Shown: one piece after another, positions 28,745-40,300 of the stretch
How positions within the stretch are numbered: position 1 is the first letter of the stretch
Layout: every line of letters begins with the position of its first letter
Assembly (NCBI RefSeq): GCF_029203305.1
Contig: NC_089461.1
Coordinates: forward strand, 1,736,001-1,800,000
Reading direction: 5' to 3'
Source of the DNA: Yamadazyma tenuis
Taxonomy: Eukaryota; Ascomycota; Pichiomycetes; Serinales; Debaryomycetaceae
Length of the DNA: 64,000 nt
The notes under the pieces: generated by a model
Seen by the model: only the letters and a program-made list of their open reading frames with translations
What the model was told of the DNA's origin: nothing
The model's database searches: none
Made by a program: the position numbers and the translations under genes

Positions 28745-29707
28745 TTAGTTCAACGCATCAAAGTTGGCCCGTGCCAACTGGTTGTATGAAACCACCTTCT
28801 TCTGCAACTCGGTAAACTTCTGCTCTTTTCTCTTCTGTTTGTCGCTCAACTTCACCAACTGCTTATCTCCCCAAACCTTATAGTCCTGGAGATACTGTCT
28901 TCCCATGTTGAACTCCCGGGTAATCACATCGTCTGTCAACCCCAACTTTTCAAGACAGTAGTAATAGTCTTCAGGCCGCACCTTCTTCAAGTACCGTAAT
29001 ATCAGCTGTCTTTGTTGCACAAGCTCTCTCACGTTCTGAAGATGCACCTTATCTTTGTGAAACTGCTTGACATGATCCATGCCCAAATGGATTTTCACCG
29101 TCATGATGGCCGCCTGCACCTCGGGCGAGCCCGTATCACCCTCCACACGCGCAAATTCTCTCTTGGCTCTGTTGATAGCCAAAAGCCTTTTGTCTTTGGC
29201 GTTGGTGTTTCTCATGTTTAACATCGTCAACACTGCCGTTTTCTTGTGCTGTTCCGCCTCAACCGCCGACTCGAGCAACACGTTACTGCCCTTGATTTTG
29301 CTCAACGTGACCTTTTCTACCCCGTAAAAAAGCTTTTCCACTTCTTCTCTGGTGTATCCTCCAGCCAAGTTGGTCTGGTCACTGATGTCTTCTCTCACCC
29401 GTTGAATGAACCCGTTGCTGGGGTTTCCCAACACTGGGTCCACCTGGAACTTCACATGTTTCAAGTGGTGTTGCTTGAGGTTGTTAATATCACGGGTGAC
29501 CTGTCTTTTGAGTCTTTTTTCTTTCTTCTTCAACGACTTGAGCTTGGAACGGGTGGCATTTGGGGGAACCATTTGCTTGGCTGCCAATGCCGGCCGGAAC
29601 TTGAATTCCACAGGTGTGGTGGAGGGTACTGCCCCAAACATCATATGGCTGGTGCTGAGGAGCCTGGTCCCCATTATACCTCTGGTTCCGGTGATTCTGT
29701 GCAACAT
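28745..29707 (-). CDS. MRPS28: Mitochondrial small-subunit ribosomal protein uS15m
   Basis: 320 residues. The N-terminus (MLHRITGTRGIMGTRLLSTS) is a mitochondrial-type leader. The bacterial S15 domain sits at about 185-275: GDTGSPEVQAAIMTVKIHLGMDHVKQFHKDK, then RELVQQRQLILRYLKK and YYYCLEKLGL. The protein binds 15S rRNA in the mitoribosome small subunit. It is longer than bacterial S15 (about 88 residues), like other yeast uS15m proteins. It shares an 80-base bidirectional promoter with the next gene. Confidence 0.93.
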   Translation of the reverse strand: MLHRITGTRGIMGTRLLSTSHMMFGAVPSTTPVEFKFRPALAAKQMVPPNATRSKLKSLKKKEKRLKRQVTRDINNLKQHHLKHVKFQVDPVLGNPSNGFIQRVREDISDQTNLAGGYTREEVEKLFYGVEKVTLSKIKGSNVLLESAVEAEQHKKTAVLTMLNMRNTNAKDKRLLAINRAKREFARVEGDTGSPEVQAAIMTVKIHLGMDHVKQFHKDKVHLQNVRELVQQRQLILRYLKKVRPEDYYYCLEKLGLTDDVITREFNMGRQYLQDYKVWGDKQLVKLSDKQKRKEQKFTELQKKVVSYNQLARANFDALN

Positions 29708-29787
29708 TTGTGGTGTGGAAGATTTTGTCAGTGAAAATTTTTGGGAAAAAAAGCGCGAAAAGGGCTGCTGTAGGTTTGAGAAGAGCT

Positions 29788-32469
29788 ATGGTGCAGACTA
29801 ACGTGGAAAAGTTGGCGGTACTCCTGAACCAGTGGAAAAATGGGGTGCCGAAGAACTGGAAACTGCAGTTCGTGGGTCAGGTGCACGAGATCGTAAAGAG
29901 CGACCCATCACCGGCCAATTTGCTGTATCTTTCACACACTCGGTACTTTGATCATGTTCTTTGGCCATATTTTAATCCCGATGTCACCGAGGCCCATGTG
30001 GAATTGATGGCTGTCATGTGCTTGTACGAGCTTCAACATCCACAACGGCTTGGGTGGGCACTCAGACACGCTACGTTCAATGCCTTTTTTGTAAGGCTTT
30101 TGAACATCACTTTTGGCCTCAAGAAAGACGCAAATTTCAGACTCCACCGAGTGTGCATTATGCTCATGAAGCGTCTTGTGGAGTTGGGCTGGCGGCCGGA
30201 TGTACACAAGGATCTCGTGGCGGGAAACAACAACAGTGCTTTCGGACCGGACTATTTGATGAAGAATTGGTTGAAAGACTTGTTATTGAAGAATATCGAT
30301 CTTCTGTATGAAAATGATGGAGGGGTCGAGTACGACACGTATCTTCGGGCGGTGTTGAGTTGGCTGGCTGAAGTGAAGAAGATAGAGAGTCTTAATTTTC
30401 CATTTGAATGTTTTAATAGCGACATCACGGGAATCAAGCCGTATTTGCAGCCATTGGTAAGCCTGCGAGGTGACATGTACCCAGCATTTTTGAGGCTTTA
30501 CTATAAGACTTATGAGCTTTCAGGGACCACTTATGACGTGAAAGATGATCTCGACGTTCTCAGCACGGATTTTGAGGAAGTTGTGCTGAAGTTAGAGTTG
30601 GGATTTTCCGGTTTGGCCAAAAGCGCGGTGTTACATGGTCTCAAAGTCCGTTTGATACAGCTGAAGCTCGATTTTAACGACCTGGAGGTGTTTTATGATG
30701 TGTATGAGTCAATGTCGCCATTCAAATTTGCATTGCCGATACTAAGTCAAACAGAGTATCGTATATTTACTCACCTCGCGGAAGTACTCCAAAGAGTGAA
30801 AATCACACTAGACAAGTCCAAAAACCTCAAAATCGGCGGTAAGAGTAAGTACTTCAGCCACGTCGAAACAAGGTGGTTGAAAAGTGCATGTGTATTGCTG
30901 AAAGTTGAGTGTGATATTGGTGAAACACTTTTGTTGCTTGAAGTTTCCAAGCCCAATAAGTATTCTGACGTTCCGAGAGTCAACAAGTTTGGAATAGAGA
31001 CTCTTGTGGTGGTTGAGGTGATATCAAAGAATCAAAATGGAGTATTGGTTGAGCCAATACGAACACAAACCAAATTGGGTGCCAGTTGTGAAAGATTCAA
31101 CTACTTTGTGAAAGTACCCAAGTTTTTGCAACCATCGATAAACCTCCAGTATACACATACTACGATCCTGTTGAACAGAATGAGTTTCGAGGGATTTGTG
31201 CCTGGTGCCATTCCGTTGAGGGCCAATAAGAAACGGTCAGATGGTACACATATCGTAGATGTTAACTTAACTGAAGAAACAGTGACTTATAAAGCTGAAG
31301 CTGCGAAGGCATTAAACAAAATTCAGTCTACTGCAGTCTACAGAGCCTTAACTAAAAGTGTGAATCTCATTGACACACCTCCACACTCTGGGAGTATGGA
31401 CGTTTTGAATGCTATTTTGAAGAACATTAACAGGAACTTCAAAGGTGAACGCACATTGGTGGTTTTTCCACACACAAACTGGGTTAAACGATACGAACCA
31501 CCAGCTGAAATCACCAAAGTGAGCGCCAGTTTTGAGAAGATGGAAGATCCCATCAAGGTGATTGAGGACCTTCTTGAAGAAACGAAGCAAGTATCAGGTA
31601 TGATGGAAATGGAACATTTTACCCTCAAAGATGCACTTTTCTTCTTTGAATACGAAGTTCCTAGAAGATGGAAGCAGTTTCTACATTCTCTCGAAAAGGA
31701 TTCCTCAACCAAATATCCGTTTGGAGAAGTTGAAGGAGACTTGAACCAGATAATGGATGCTCACCATAAACTTCTTGATATTTATGATAACCTTCGCAAA
31801 GCGTCCAGTGTGTTAGGATTTGAGAACAACGAACACAAAGTCAAGCAGCTTATGATGAGCGCATTTCTGAAGTTTGTGTTTGTGGCCGCTGTAGACTTGG
31901 CCAAACTTCAAGGAAAGTTCGACAACGTTATATGTTTTGAATCACAATTTCTTTGCAACTTGACGGTTTCTCATCCCAAACGGTTGGTGGTAATGGGAGA
32001 TTTTACAGAGGCTACTGACCAGTCTGTTCTTTGGGAGATGATTGTTGATAAAGACGTTGAACGCACCCGTCTCAATATCGTACGCACCAGTGAAGACATT
32101 TTTAAGCTCTACCTGAATGAATATAATGTGGAATTGAATTCGATAAAGATAAAAGGATCAGCATTATCATATAGAAAGAGTTCCCTGGCCAAGACCAATG
32201 TGAATGTGGCGGAAGCCGAAAAGTGTGCTGATATTTCAATCAGCATACAAGGCTCATGCATAGCAACTGCATCTTTGTATCAGGAAGCGTTACTCAAGGA
32301 GATGTCCACTAGAGTTGAGACCGTGGACGAATTGACTTTTCATGGAACTATTATTTTGTCAATGCATGGAGTTAGAACTGTTGAAGATGTTTTGAAATGT
32401 GCAAAGAGATGTGATCAGTTAGTGATGGTAGGGGACACGAATGTAATGAATGTGAGAGAGACGAAGTAG
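29788..32469 (+). CDS. Degenerate Aquarius/Cwf11 (IBP160)-like pseudo-helicase
   Basis: 893 residues, family-matched by recall. Aquarius is an SF1 RNA helicase-like spliceosomal intron-binding protein. Corresponding segments: an SLRGDMYPAFLRLYY region in the middle; NKIQSTAVYRAL where the family has NxIxFTxTQxEA; then VNLIDTPPHSGSMDV (525-539) in place of LTMVVGPPGTGKTDV; NFKGERTLVVFPHTN for motif Ia; KDALFFFEYEVPRRWKQFL; FDNVICFESQ (711-720) for YDNILMEEAAQ; KRLVVMGDFTEATD for KRWIMIGDHHQLPP; and VETVDELTFHGTIILS for VTTVDRFQGQQNDYILLS. All ATPase/helicase motifs are therefore altered, including P-loop K to S536. It is much shorter than human (1,485) or S. pombe proteins. The start is ATG 29788. 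Confidence 0.75.
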   Translation: MVQTNVEKLAVLLNQWKNGVPKNWKLQFVGQVHEIVKSDPSPANLLYLSHTRYFDHVLWPYFNPDVTEAHVELMAVMCLYELQHPQRLGWALRHATFNAFFVRLLNITFGLKKDANFRLHRVCIMLMKRLVELGWRPDVHKDLVAGNNNSAFGPDYLMKNWLKDLLLKNIDLLYENDGGVEYDTYLRAVLSWLAEVKKIESLNFPFECFNSDITGIKPYLQPLVSLRGDMYPAFLRLYYKTYELSGTTYDVKDDLDVLSTDFEEVVLKLELGFSGLAKSAVLHGLKVRLIQLKLDFNDLEVFYDVYESMSPFKFALPILSQTEYRIFTHLAEVLQRVKITLDKSKNLKIGGKSKYFSHVETRWLKSACVLLKVECDIGETLLLLEVSKPNKYSDVPRVNKFGIETLVVVEVISKNQNGVLVEPIRTQTKLGASCERFNYFVKVPKFLQPSINLQYTHTTILLNRMSFEGFVPGAIPLRANKKRSDGTHIVDVNLTEETVTYKAEAAKALNKIQSTAVYRALTKSVNLIDTPPHSGSMDVLNAILKNINRNFKGERTLVVFPHTNWVKRYEPPAEITKVSASFEKMEDPIKVIEDLLEETKQVSGMMEMEHFTLKDALFFFEYEVPRRWKQFLHSLEKDSSTKYPFGEVEGDLNQIMDAHHKLLDIYDNLRKASSVLGFENNEHKVKQLMMSAFLKFVFVAAVDLAKLQGKFDNVICFESQFLCNLTVSHPKRLVVMGDFTEATDQSVLWEMIVDKDVERTRLNIVRTSEDIFKLYLNEYNVELNSIKIKGSALSYRKSSLAKTNVNVAEAEKCADISISIQGSCIATASLYQEALLKEMSTRVETVDELTFHGTIILSMHGVRTVEDVLKCAKRCDQLVMVGDTNVMNVRETK

Positions 32470-32602
32470 GTCATAATTTATTAGCCTTTCGTGGCTGCAA
32501 ATTAAATCTATAACGTCAAATTAGCTAAATGCACAATGATTACGAATAATATACAAAAAGAGAAGACTGATACCAATAGTTACTTGCACCAGATGGTAGC
32601 CG

Positions 32603-33475
32603 TTAGTCTTCGATGTCGGCCCAGTTTAATTCGGAGCTCTCCATTTCCTTCACCAACTGCTCTATCTCGGCCTTATATCTCTCTTTTTCAAGTTCTGCTT
32701 GGCGAGCAGCTTCCTCCTTTTCGAGCTGTTCGGCTTCCTGGTTCTTGCGATTCTTGGGGGGAAGGTTCCTGGAGTTTGGGAGTTTCTTGGGAGTGTCGTG
32801 TCTGGGCGACTTCTCTTGAGATCTATGAGACGACCTGGGAGGTTTGCCAGACTTGTGAGATGGTGGGGGCGCAGAGCTAGATATACCCAAACGGGAAGCA
32901 AATGCCATGGCAGCAGCTGACATTTGCTTGGGTGACTCAGAGTCCTCAGCATCAGCCGCATCATCGGAGATGTAGGAGTTTTTGGGTGTATGGTGAGTGG
33001 GGGGATTTCTGGGAGGATGAGTCTTGATGGGAGTCTTGGTGGGAGTCTTGGTAGAAGTCTTGGTAGAATTCTGGGGTTTGGGATTGGTTCCCAATCGAGC
33101 GGCAAACAGTCGGGCCGCATCTGTCATTGGTGCCAATGGTTCTTCATCTTGGGTGGGGGGTCGCATTGCTTCGCTCGACAGTGGGGGCGTCTGTAGGGGT
33201 GCTTTACCTCCACGATGACGTGCGGGGCGACTGTTGGAATGGGAGGCCTTGCCCCGTGACAGGTGAGACAGGTGAGAGGGTTCACTTGGTGATGGCTCAT
33301 TCACTGCATCTGCCCAAATACTTTCGAGTTTTGTGGTTCTGGATGGAGATTTTGCGGGTGGAGGTGTCTTAGGGTGATAGCTGTGATGGGGCGACACCAG
33401 ACTGTCTTGATGAGTGGCCTTTTCAACGAGGTCGTTGCTGGTAGCCCATCTGGACACTAATCCGTTGTTTGACAT
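32603..33475 (-). CDS. Low-complexity protein of unknown function with internal repeat
   Basis: 290 residues, not recognised. It is rich in Pro, Ser, Lys and Thr, with TKT-type repeats (TKTSTKTPTKTPIKT at about 139-153). Two copies of an Ala-rich motif occur: MTDAARLFAARLGTNPKP and MSAAAMAFASRLGISSSAP. Three W-A elements stand out: SRWATSND at the N-terminus, SIWADAVNEP near 50 and a LNWADIED C-terminus. A basic/acidic coiled coil (EAEQLEKEEAARQAELEKERYKAE) precedes the end. It is probably disordered and could be an adaptor; no function is proposed. Confidence 0.7.
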   Translation of the reverse strand: MSNNGLVSRWATSNDLVEKATHQDSLVSPHHSYHPKTPPPAKSPSRTTKLESIWADAVNEPSPSEPSHLSHLSRGKASHSNSRPARHRGGKAPLQTPPLSSEAMRPPTQDEEPLAPMTDAARLFAARLGTNPKPQNSTKTSTKTPTKTPIKTHPPRNPPTHHTPKNSYISDDAADAEDSESPKQMSAAAMAFASRLGISSSAPPPSHKSGKPPRSSHRSQEKSPRHDTPKKLPNSRNLPPKNRKNQEAEQLEKEEAARQAELEKERYKAEIEQLVKEMESSELNWADIED

Positions 33476-35645
<2,170 letters not shown>

Positions 35646-35713
35646 TTTGATCACGATGATTTTTGCAGTTAGATTTTTAGTTAATCGCACTTTCGCACTT
35701 TTCTCATCGCACC

Positions 35714-36127
35714 ATGGGCAAGAAGAGCAAGAGAAATAACGGTTCCAGCCAGGTGGTGGATACCCAGCCGATCGATATCGTGGTGCCTGACACGCCTCTC
35801 ACCAATGAGAACGACCATCTCGAGGAGCTTGACAACCCGTTGCGGATTATTACCCTTATTAACTCCCCAGACGTACCTGAGGGTGATTTACAAGAGAGAC
35901 TAATGGACTATGTTCAGACGATGGACGAGGTGGACGGTTTTTTCAACGAGTTTGACGAGACAGTGGCGGTTCCGAATGACGGACATATCAAGTATGAGGT
36001 GGGTAGTGACGGGTTGGTGGTGATAGTGATTGATTCCACCGAGTTGCGCGATGAGGTGTTGAAGTTTATAGATGGGTATAATGATAGGATGATTGAAGGG
36101 TCCCATGAAACCACGAAAAGCCATTAG
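35714..36127 (+). CDS. Small acidic protein of unknown function
   Basis: 137 residues, not recognised. It has a basic N-terminal patch (MGKKSKRNN), an acidic middle (NENDHLEELDNP), and a folded-looking C-terminal half with alternating hydrophobics (LVVIVIDSTELRDEVLKFIDGYNDRM). The ATG sits in a CACC context and codon use looks like neighbouring genes. It lies on the same strand as PGI1, 68 bases downstream. The length and frame are convincing, but no domain is visible. Confidence 0.7.
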   Translation: MGKKSKRNNGSSQVVDTQPIDIVVPDTPLTNENDHLEELDNPLRIITLINSPDVPEGDLQERLMDYVQTMDEVDGFFNEFDETVAVPNDGHIKYEVGSDGLVVIVIDSTELRDEVLKFIDGYNDRMIEGSHETTKSH

Positions 36128-36863
36128 AACCAGGGAGATATAAAACCCGGACTACTGAATATACATTTATGCATAGCGTGCATCAGGTGGGTGTCACTGG
36201 CAGGGCGTAGGAGGTCTTGGCCAGTGGGCAAGATGTAGAGCGAGACACTAGGATGGGCACGGAACGAGATATCAGGCCGAGATACGACAGTAAACTGACA
36301 CTATGACGAGGCGCTGGGACGAGACAGGACTGTCAATCTTGACAGATTGTGTAATTCTCTGACAGCTTCTGTAATTCTCTGACAGCTTCTGTCTTCCTGG
36401 TAGTCCTTGGAAGTCCACCACTACCTTAACAACGCACCATCTTCGCTACCTGCGCATGTCGAACCTTAAACACCCATTAGACTTCCTACCATCACGCAGC
36501 CCTATTATGCAAGTGCGACTAGCACCTGTTACCAAGGTGCGCATACATACCCCATACCCCATGTAAATTGCACACGCACTGTGCTACAACGGATATCTGA
36601 CCCATATCCCCACTCCACCCCCACACCCAGCCGCTCACAGTGCCCGTGCATTCCCCCAGATGGAAGTTGCGGACATGACTTACCTTTCCGGAAGTGCTTT
36701 CCGTGATAACGGACACCATGGCCGTTAAATGCACCAGTTGCGAACCCCGAGGGGGAAGGCACGACATTGTCGTACCCACCATCGGCTCCCCTTATATATG
36801 GCCGATCCTTCCTGACATCAAAGCCATCACCATTTTTATTCCCCACCATTTTTATTCCCCACC
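36128..36863. other. Intergenic region upstream of the aldolase gene
   Basis: 736 bases. It contains a perfect 20-bp tandem duplication (GTAATTCTCTGACAGCTTCT, 36351-36370 and 36371-36390), a TATA-like TTATATATG at 36792-36800, and a perfect 16-bp duplication (ACCATTTTTATTCCCC, 36829-36844 and 36845-36860) ending 3 bases before the aldolase ATG. CGG/CCG pairs near 36690-36725 (CCGTGATAACGG and CGGACACCATGGCCG) are candidates for a zinc-cluster regulator. No gene was recognised. Confidence 0.5.
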
Positions 36864-37787
36864 ATGACTAAGTCCATTACCGAAGGAGTCTACGTCCCTA
36901 TCGTCACTTTTTACAAGAAAGACGGCCACACCATTGACTTTGATACCCAAATCAAACATGCAAAGTTCCTTAAACAAAACGGTATTCAAGGTATTGTTGC
37001 ATTGGGATCAACTGGAGAAAATGCCTTGCTTTCCCAGGCTGAAAGAATCGAATTGCTTTCAAAGTTGCACCAAGCGGTTCCAGACTTTGAAATCATCGCC
37101 GGAGTACAACAGCATAACATCCAGGATTGCTTGAAGTCGATCTCGGACTTCAAGAAGGCCGGGGCCTCAGTGGCCATGGTGTTACCTTCGTTCTACTACG
37201 GACCTGAAACCTCGCAACAAGGTCTTATTGACTGGTTTACTGAAGTTGCCGATAACAGTGAGTTACCGGTCATTTTATACGTCTACCCCGGAGTTTCCAA
37301 TGGGTTGCAAACGTCACCAGAAACCATCAGAACCTTGGCCAAGCACCCCAACGTTATTGGGTGCAAATGCTCGCACGGAGATGTTCACCAGTACTCACGA
37401 ATCGGACTTGATAAAGAGGTTGAAGCCAACAACTTCAAGCTTTTATCGGGACAAGGTCAATTGTTGTTGCCATTATTTGCTATTAATGGTAAGGGTGTTA
37501 TCGATGCACTTTCTGGATGTTTCCCTAAGACGTTTGTCAAGCTCTTTAAATTAGTGAGCGAAGGAAAGTACCACGAAGCCAGAGAGTTGCAGTATGTGGC
37601 TGCCGAGGCCGAAGTATTGGCCTCCCAGGGCGGATTTTTAGCCATCAAGAGAGCAATCAAGGAGCACTTGGGATTGGGTGAGAGTTTAGTGGGAAGAAAG
37701 CCAATGAACCATGCTTTGAGTGATACCCAGTGGGAGTCTTACAAGCCTATGTATGAGTTGATTAAGAAGACCGAAGAGTCAATTTAG
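36864..37787 (+). CDS. DHDPS-family aldolase (2-keto-3-deoxy-sugar-acid or related)
   Basis: 307 residues, a class I aldolase fold. Family marks: GSTGENALLS (Gly-rich loop, 49-58), the tyrosine at 139 in ILYVYPG and the Schiff-base lysine 168 in VIGCKCSHGD. Fungal proteins of this family cleave 2-keto-3-deoxy acids in L-rhamnose (Lra4) or galacturonate catabolism, and others act on 4-hydroxy-oxoglutarate. The neighbouring sugar/quinate permease on the same strand fits a sugar-acid role. The specific substrate is inferred, not shown. The start ATG follows CACC. Confidence 0.78.
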   Translation: MTKSITEGVYVPIVTFYKKDGHTIDFDTQIKHAKFLKQNGIQGIVALGSTGENALLSQAERIELLSKLHQAVPDFEIIAGVQQHNIQDCLKSISDFKKAGASVAMVLPSFYYGPETSQQGLIDWFTEVADNSELPVILYVYPGVSNGLQTSPETIRTLAKHPNVIGCKCSHGDVHQYSRIGLDKEVEANNFKLLSGQGQLLLPLFAINGKGVIDALSGCFPKTFVKLFKLVSEGKYHEARELQYVAAEAEVLASQGGFLAIKRAIKEHLGLGESLVGRKPMNHALSDTQWESYKPMYELIKKTEESI

Positions 37788-38463
37788 ATAGAATATATGG
37801 AGCTTGAGTACATGTAGATGGAGGGAGTGTAGGGGTACAACAAGGAGTGCACCCCGGAGTACAACTAGGAGTGCATCCAGGAGTGCAGCCAGGAAGTGGA
37901 CGCATAATGACCACCAGGAATTACACCCCATATACCAACCAGGAAGTGGACCACTCGTCGACTACTGCTTCTCCCTCCATCAAGTCAACCCAACACTTGA
38001 CGTTCGCGTCTTATTAGGTTATCACTCACCGGTTTTATTCCTTGTCCGCACTGCAAATAAAACCTGTTTTGTGCACCGTACAACTATTCGGAGAAACTCT
38101 ATATCGTCCTTAATACTTCAGCTGCTAACCAGGCCCATGGGCCGCAGAAAATCATAACAATCACCCCCACTTGTCGGGATAACCTCAAAACAATACTCCA
38201 TTGGGAACGGTAGCGAGCCCTGGGAACCCCACCTACCCCACCACCACGACATTCGCTTCCCCAGAAAATCCCCCGGATACACTCCTCAACGGAAACCTCT
38301 CCCGTTGACAATACGAAGAAGTACAGATGATGCTGTGCCTATTTGGCAAGAGCCCGCGATCTACGCATTTACCCCACATCATTCGTATCTCCAGATCTTC
38401 CTCCCTCAGGTATATAAGGCCCTATGTACCTACCCATAAACCTTCAGTTATTTATTATTAATC
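37788..38463. promoter_or_regulatory. Permease promoter region with short repeats and TATA box
   Basis: 676 bases. Repeated AGGAGTGCA-type units occur at 37842-37895 with a later CCAGGAAGTGGAC near 37940. CCCCAC-type runs are frequent at 38160-38260. A TATA box, TATATAAG, is at 38411-38418, 46 bases before the permease ATG. No gene was recognised. Confidence 0.55.
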
Positions 38464-40164
38464 ATGTGGCTCTTAAGTAAATTTGCCCACAAAGATGACT
38501 CTGCGCATCCAGCTCCGATCGAGACTTATAACTCCCGTTTGTTGCTCTTGGCTCTCGCTGCTTCCACTGGGTCTGCCATGTACGGTTACGATACTGGGTT
38601 CATTGGAGGTGCCATTTCGCTCCCATCATTTACTGCCCGGTACGGGTTGGACTCGGTAACTGGAACCCAGTTGGCAGCTTTAAAGGCCAACATTGTATCT
38701 ACGTTTCAGGCCGGGTGTTTTTTTGGTGCTATTATCGCCTATTCGGTCAATGAGAAATTCGGTAGAAGAAAAACCATGCTTGCATTTGCTATTGTGTTTG
38801 TTATCGGGGTGACATTCCAAATTGCTTCCAGTGGGAAAATTGGATTGATCTATGCTGGTAGAGCTATCACCGGATTACTGGTGGGAACCATGTCGATGAT
38901 CGTGCCCGTGTACAATGCCGAATGGTCTCCACCAGCCGTTAGAGGATTGACAGTTGGGTTATATGAATGTGTCTACCAGACCAGTTCTTTGCTTGCTTTC
39001 TGGGTCAACTACGCCGTTAAGATCCACCAGCCGGATACCAGCGAACGTCAATGGCAGATTCCATTTGCTTTACAGTATATTTTTGGAGGAGCCGTTATCT
39101 TGTGTATGTGGTTCCAACCAGAAAGTTACAGATGGTTGATTAAGGCCGGCCGTGTGGATGATGCCAGAGACGCATTGGTCAGGATCAGAAAGTTACCAGC
39201 AGAACATCCGTACATCAATTATGAGATCCAGTCAGTGTTGATCCAGTTGAATGAGGAAGCCCAGATCGCAAAGAAAGATGTGTTGAGGGAAACCGGCAAC
39301 TTCATCCAGAGAAACGAGATTTACATCAAATTAAAGGAAGTCACAAAGTCAGGCATGCGGTACAGATTATTTGTGGGTGTGTCAGTGATGGTGTGGCAGA
39401 ACTTATCGGGTATCAATGCCTTGAACTACTACTCCCCTACAATTTTCAAGTCCATTGGAGTTTCTGGAAACAATGTGGATTTGTTAGCGACCGGGATTTT
39501 TGGGGTGGCCAAGACTGTCACCAATATCATTGCCGTGTTGTTCATGGTCGATTACTTTGGTAGAAGAGGTCCGCTTTTGTTTGGATCTTCCTTGACATTT
39601 GTGTTCATGATGTATCTTGGAATTTACTCCCAATTATCGGGCTCATTTGACCATGTCGTTGAAAAGGACGGAGGATCTCGGGCAGCTTTGGCATGTGTTT
39701 ACATGTTCGCTGTGTTCTATGCCTTCAGTTGGAACTGTATGCCATTCATTGTGTGTTCTGAGATTTTCCCCATGGCTATCAGAAATTTCTGTATGACCAT
39801 TTGTGTTATGGCCCAATGGCTCATGCAGTTTGTGATTGTGTACTCCAACCCATACATGATGACCAACATTAAGTACGGGTCCTTTTACTTCTTTGGAGCA
39901 TGCTTGTTGTTATCGGTCCCGTTTGTGTACTTTATTATTCCTGAGACTAGAGGTATTTCATTGGAGAACATGGATGTGTTGTTTAGTATTAGAGGTACGG
40001 CTTTGAAGAAGAGAAAGAAGGCTGACGAGATTATTGCCATGAGAAAGCAGGAGGTGATTATGGACGAGTCCGGAAAGGTTGCGGTAGCTGAGGTAGAGGA
40101 TGTGGATGGAGGGCTGATCGAGAAGGTGCCAACCTCGAGCACACGCAGTATACAGGAGGTGTGA
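38464..40164 (+). CDS. MFS sugar/quinate permease (QutD-like)
   Basis: 566 residues with the 12-TM pattern of major-facilitator sugar transporters. Marks include the N-terminal GYDTGFIGGAISLPSF, the NEKFGRRKTM loop after TM2, PVYNAEWSPPAVRG, PESYRWLIKAGR before the large loop and PETRGISLENMD at the end of TM12. It resembles fungal quinate permeases and the related rhamnose/sugar permeases. It is on the same strand as the aldolase, about 680 bases after it. The substrate is not determined. The cytosolic tail is charged and basic. Confidence 0.8.
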   Translation: MWLLSKFAHKDDSAHPAPIETYNSRLLLLALAASTGSAMYGYDTGFIGGAISLPSFTARYGLDSVTGTQLAALKANIVSTFQAGCFFGAIIAYSVNEKFGRRKTMLAFAIVFVIGVTFQIASSGKIGLIYAGRAITGLLVGTMSMIVPVYNAEWSPPAVRGLTVGLYECVYQTSSLLAFWVNYAVKIHQPDTSERQWQIPFALQYIFGGAVILCMWFQPESYRWLIKAGRVDDARDALVRIRKLPAEHPYINYEIQSVLIQLNEEAQIAKKDVLRETGNFIQRNEIYIKLKEVTKSGMRYRLFVGVSVMVWQNLSGINALNYYSPTIFKSIGVSGNNVDLLATGIFGVAKTVTNIIAVLFMVDYFGRRGPLLFGSSLTFVFMMYLGIYSQLSGSFDHVVEKDGGSRAALACVYMFAVFYAFSWNCMPFIVCSEIFPMAIRNFCMTICVMAQWLMQFVIVYSNPYMMTNIKYGSFYFFGACLLLSVPFVYFIIPETRGISLENMDVLFSIRGTALKKRKKADEIIAMRKQEVIMDESGKVAVAEVEDVDGGLIEKVPTSSTRSIQEV

Positions 40165-40300
40165 GTGCACTAGTCTGAGGTTTAGTATGAGTAATGAATA
40201 TTGTCCTGAGTTGGAATTTGTAGAGTAGAGTAGAGATGTGGATCTGGTGGTGGAAAGCGGGAATCAAACATAAGCTGGGTATAACAAACTAGGTCCGACC

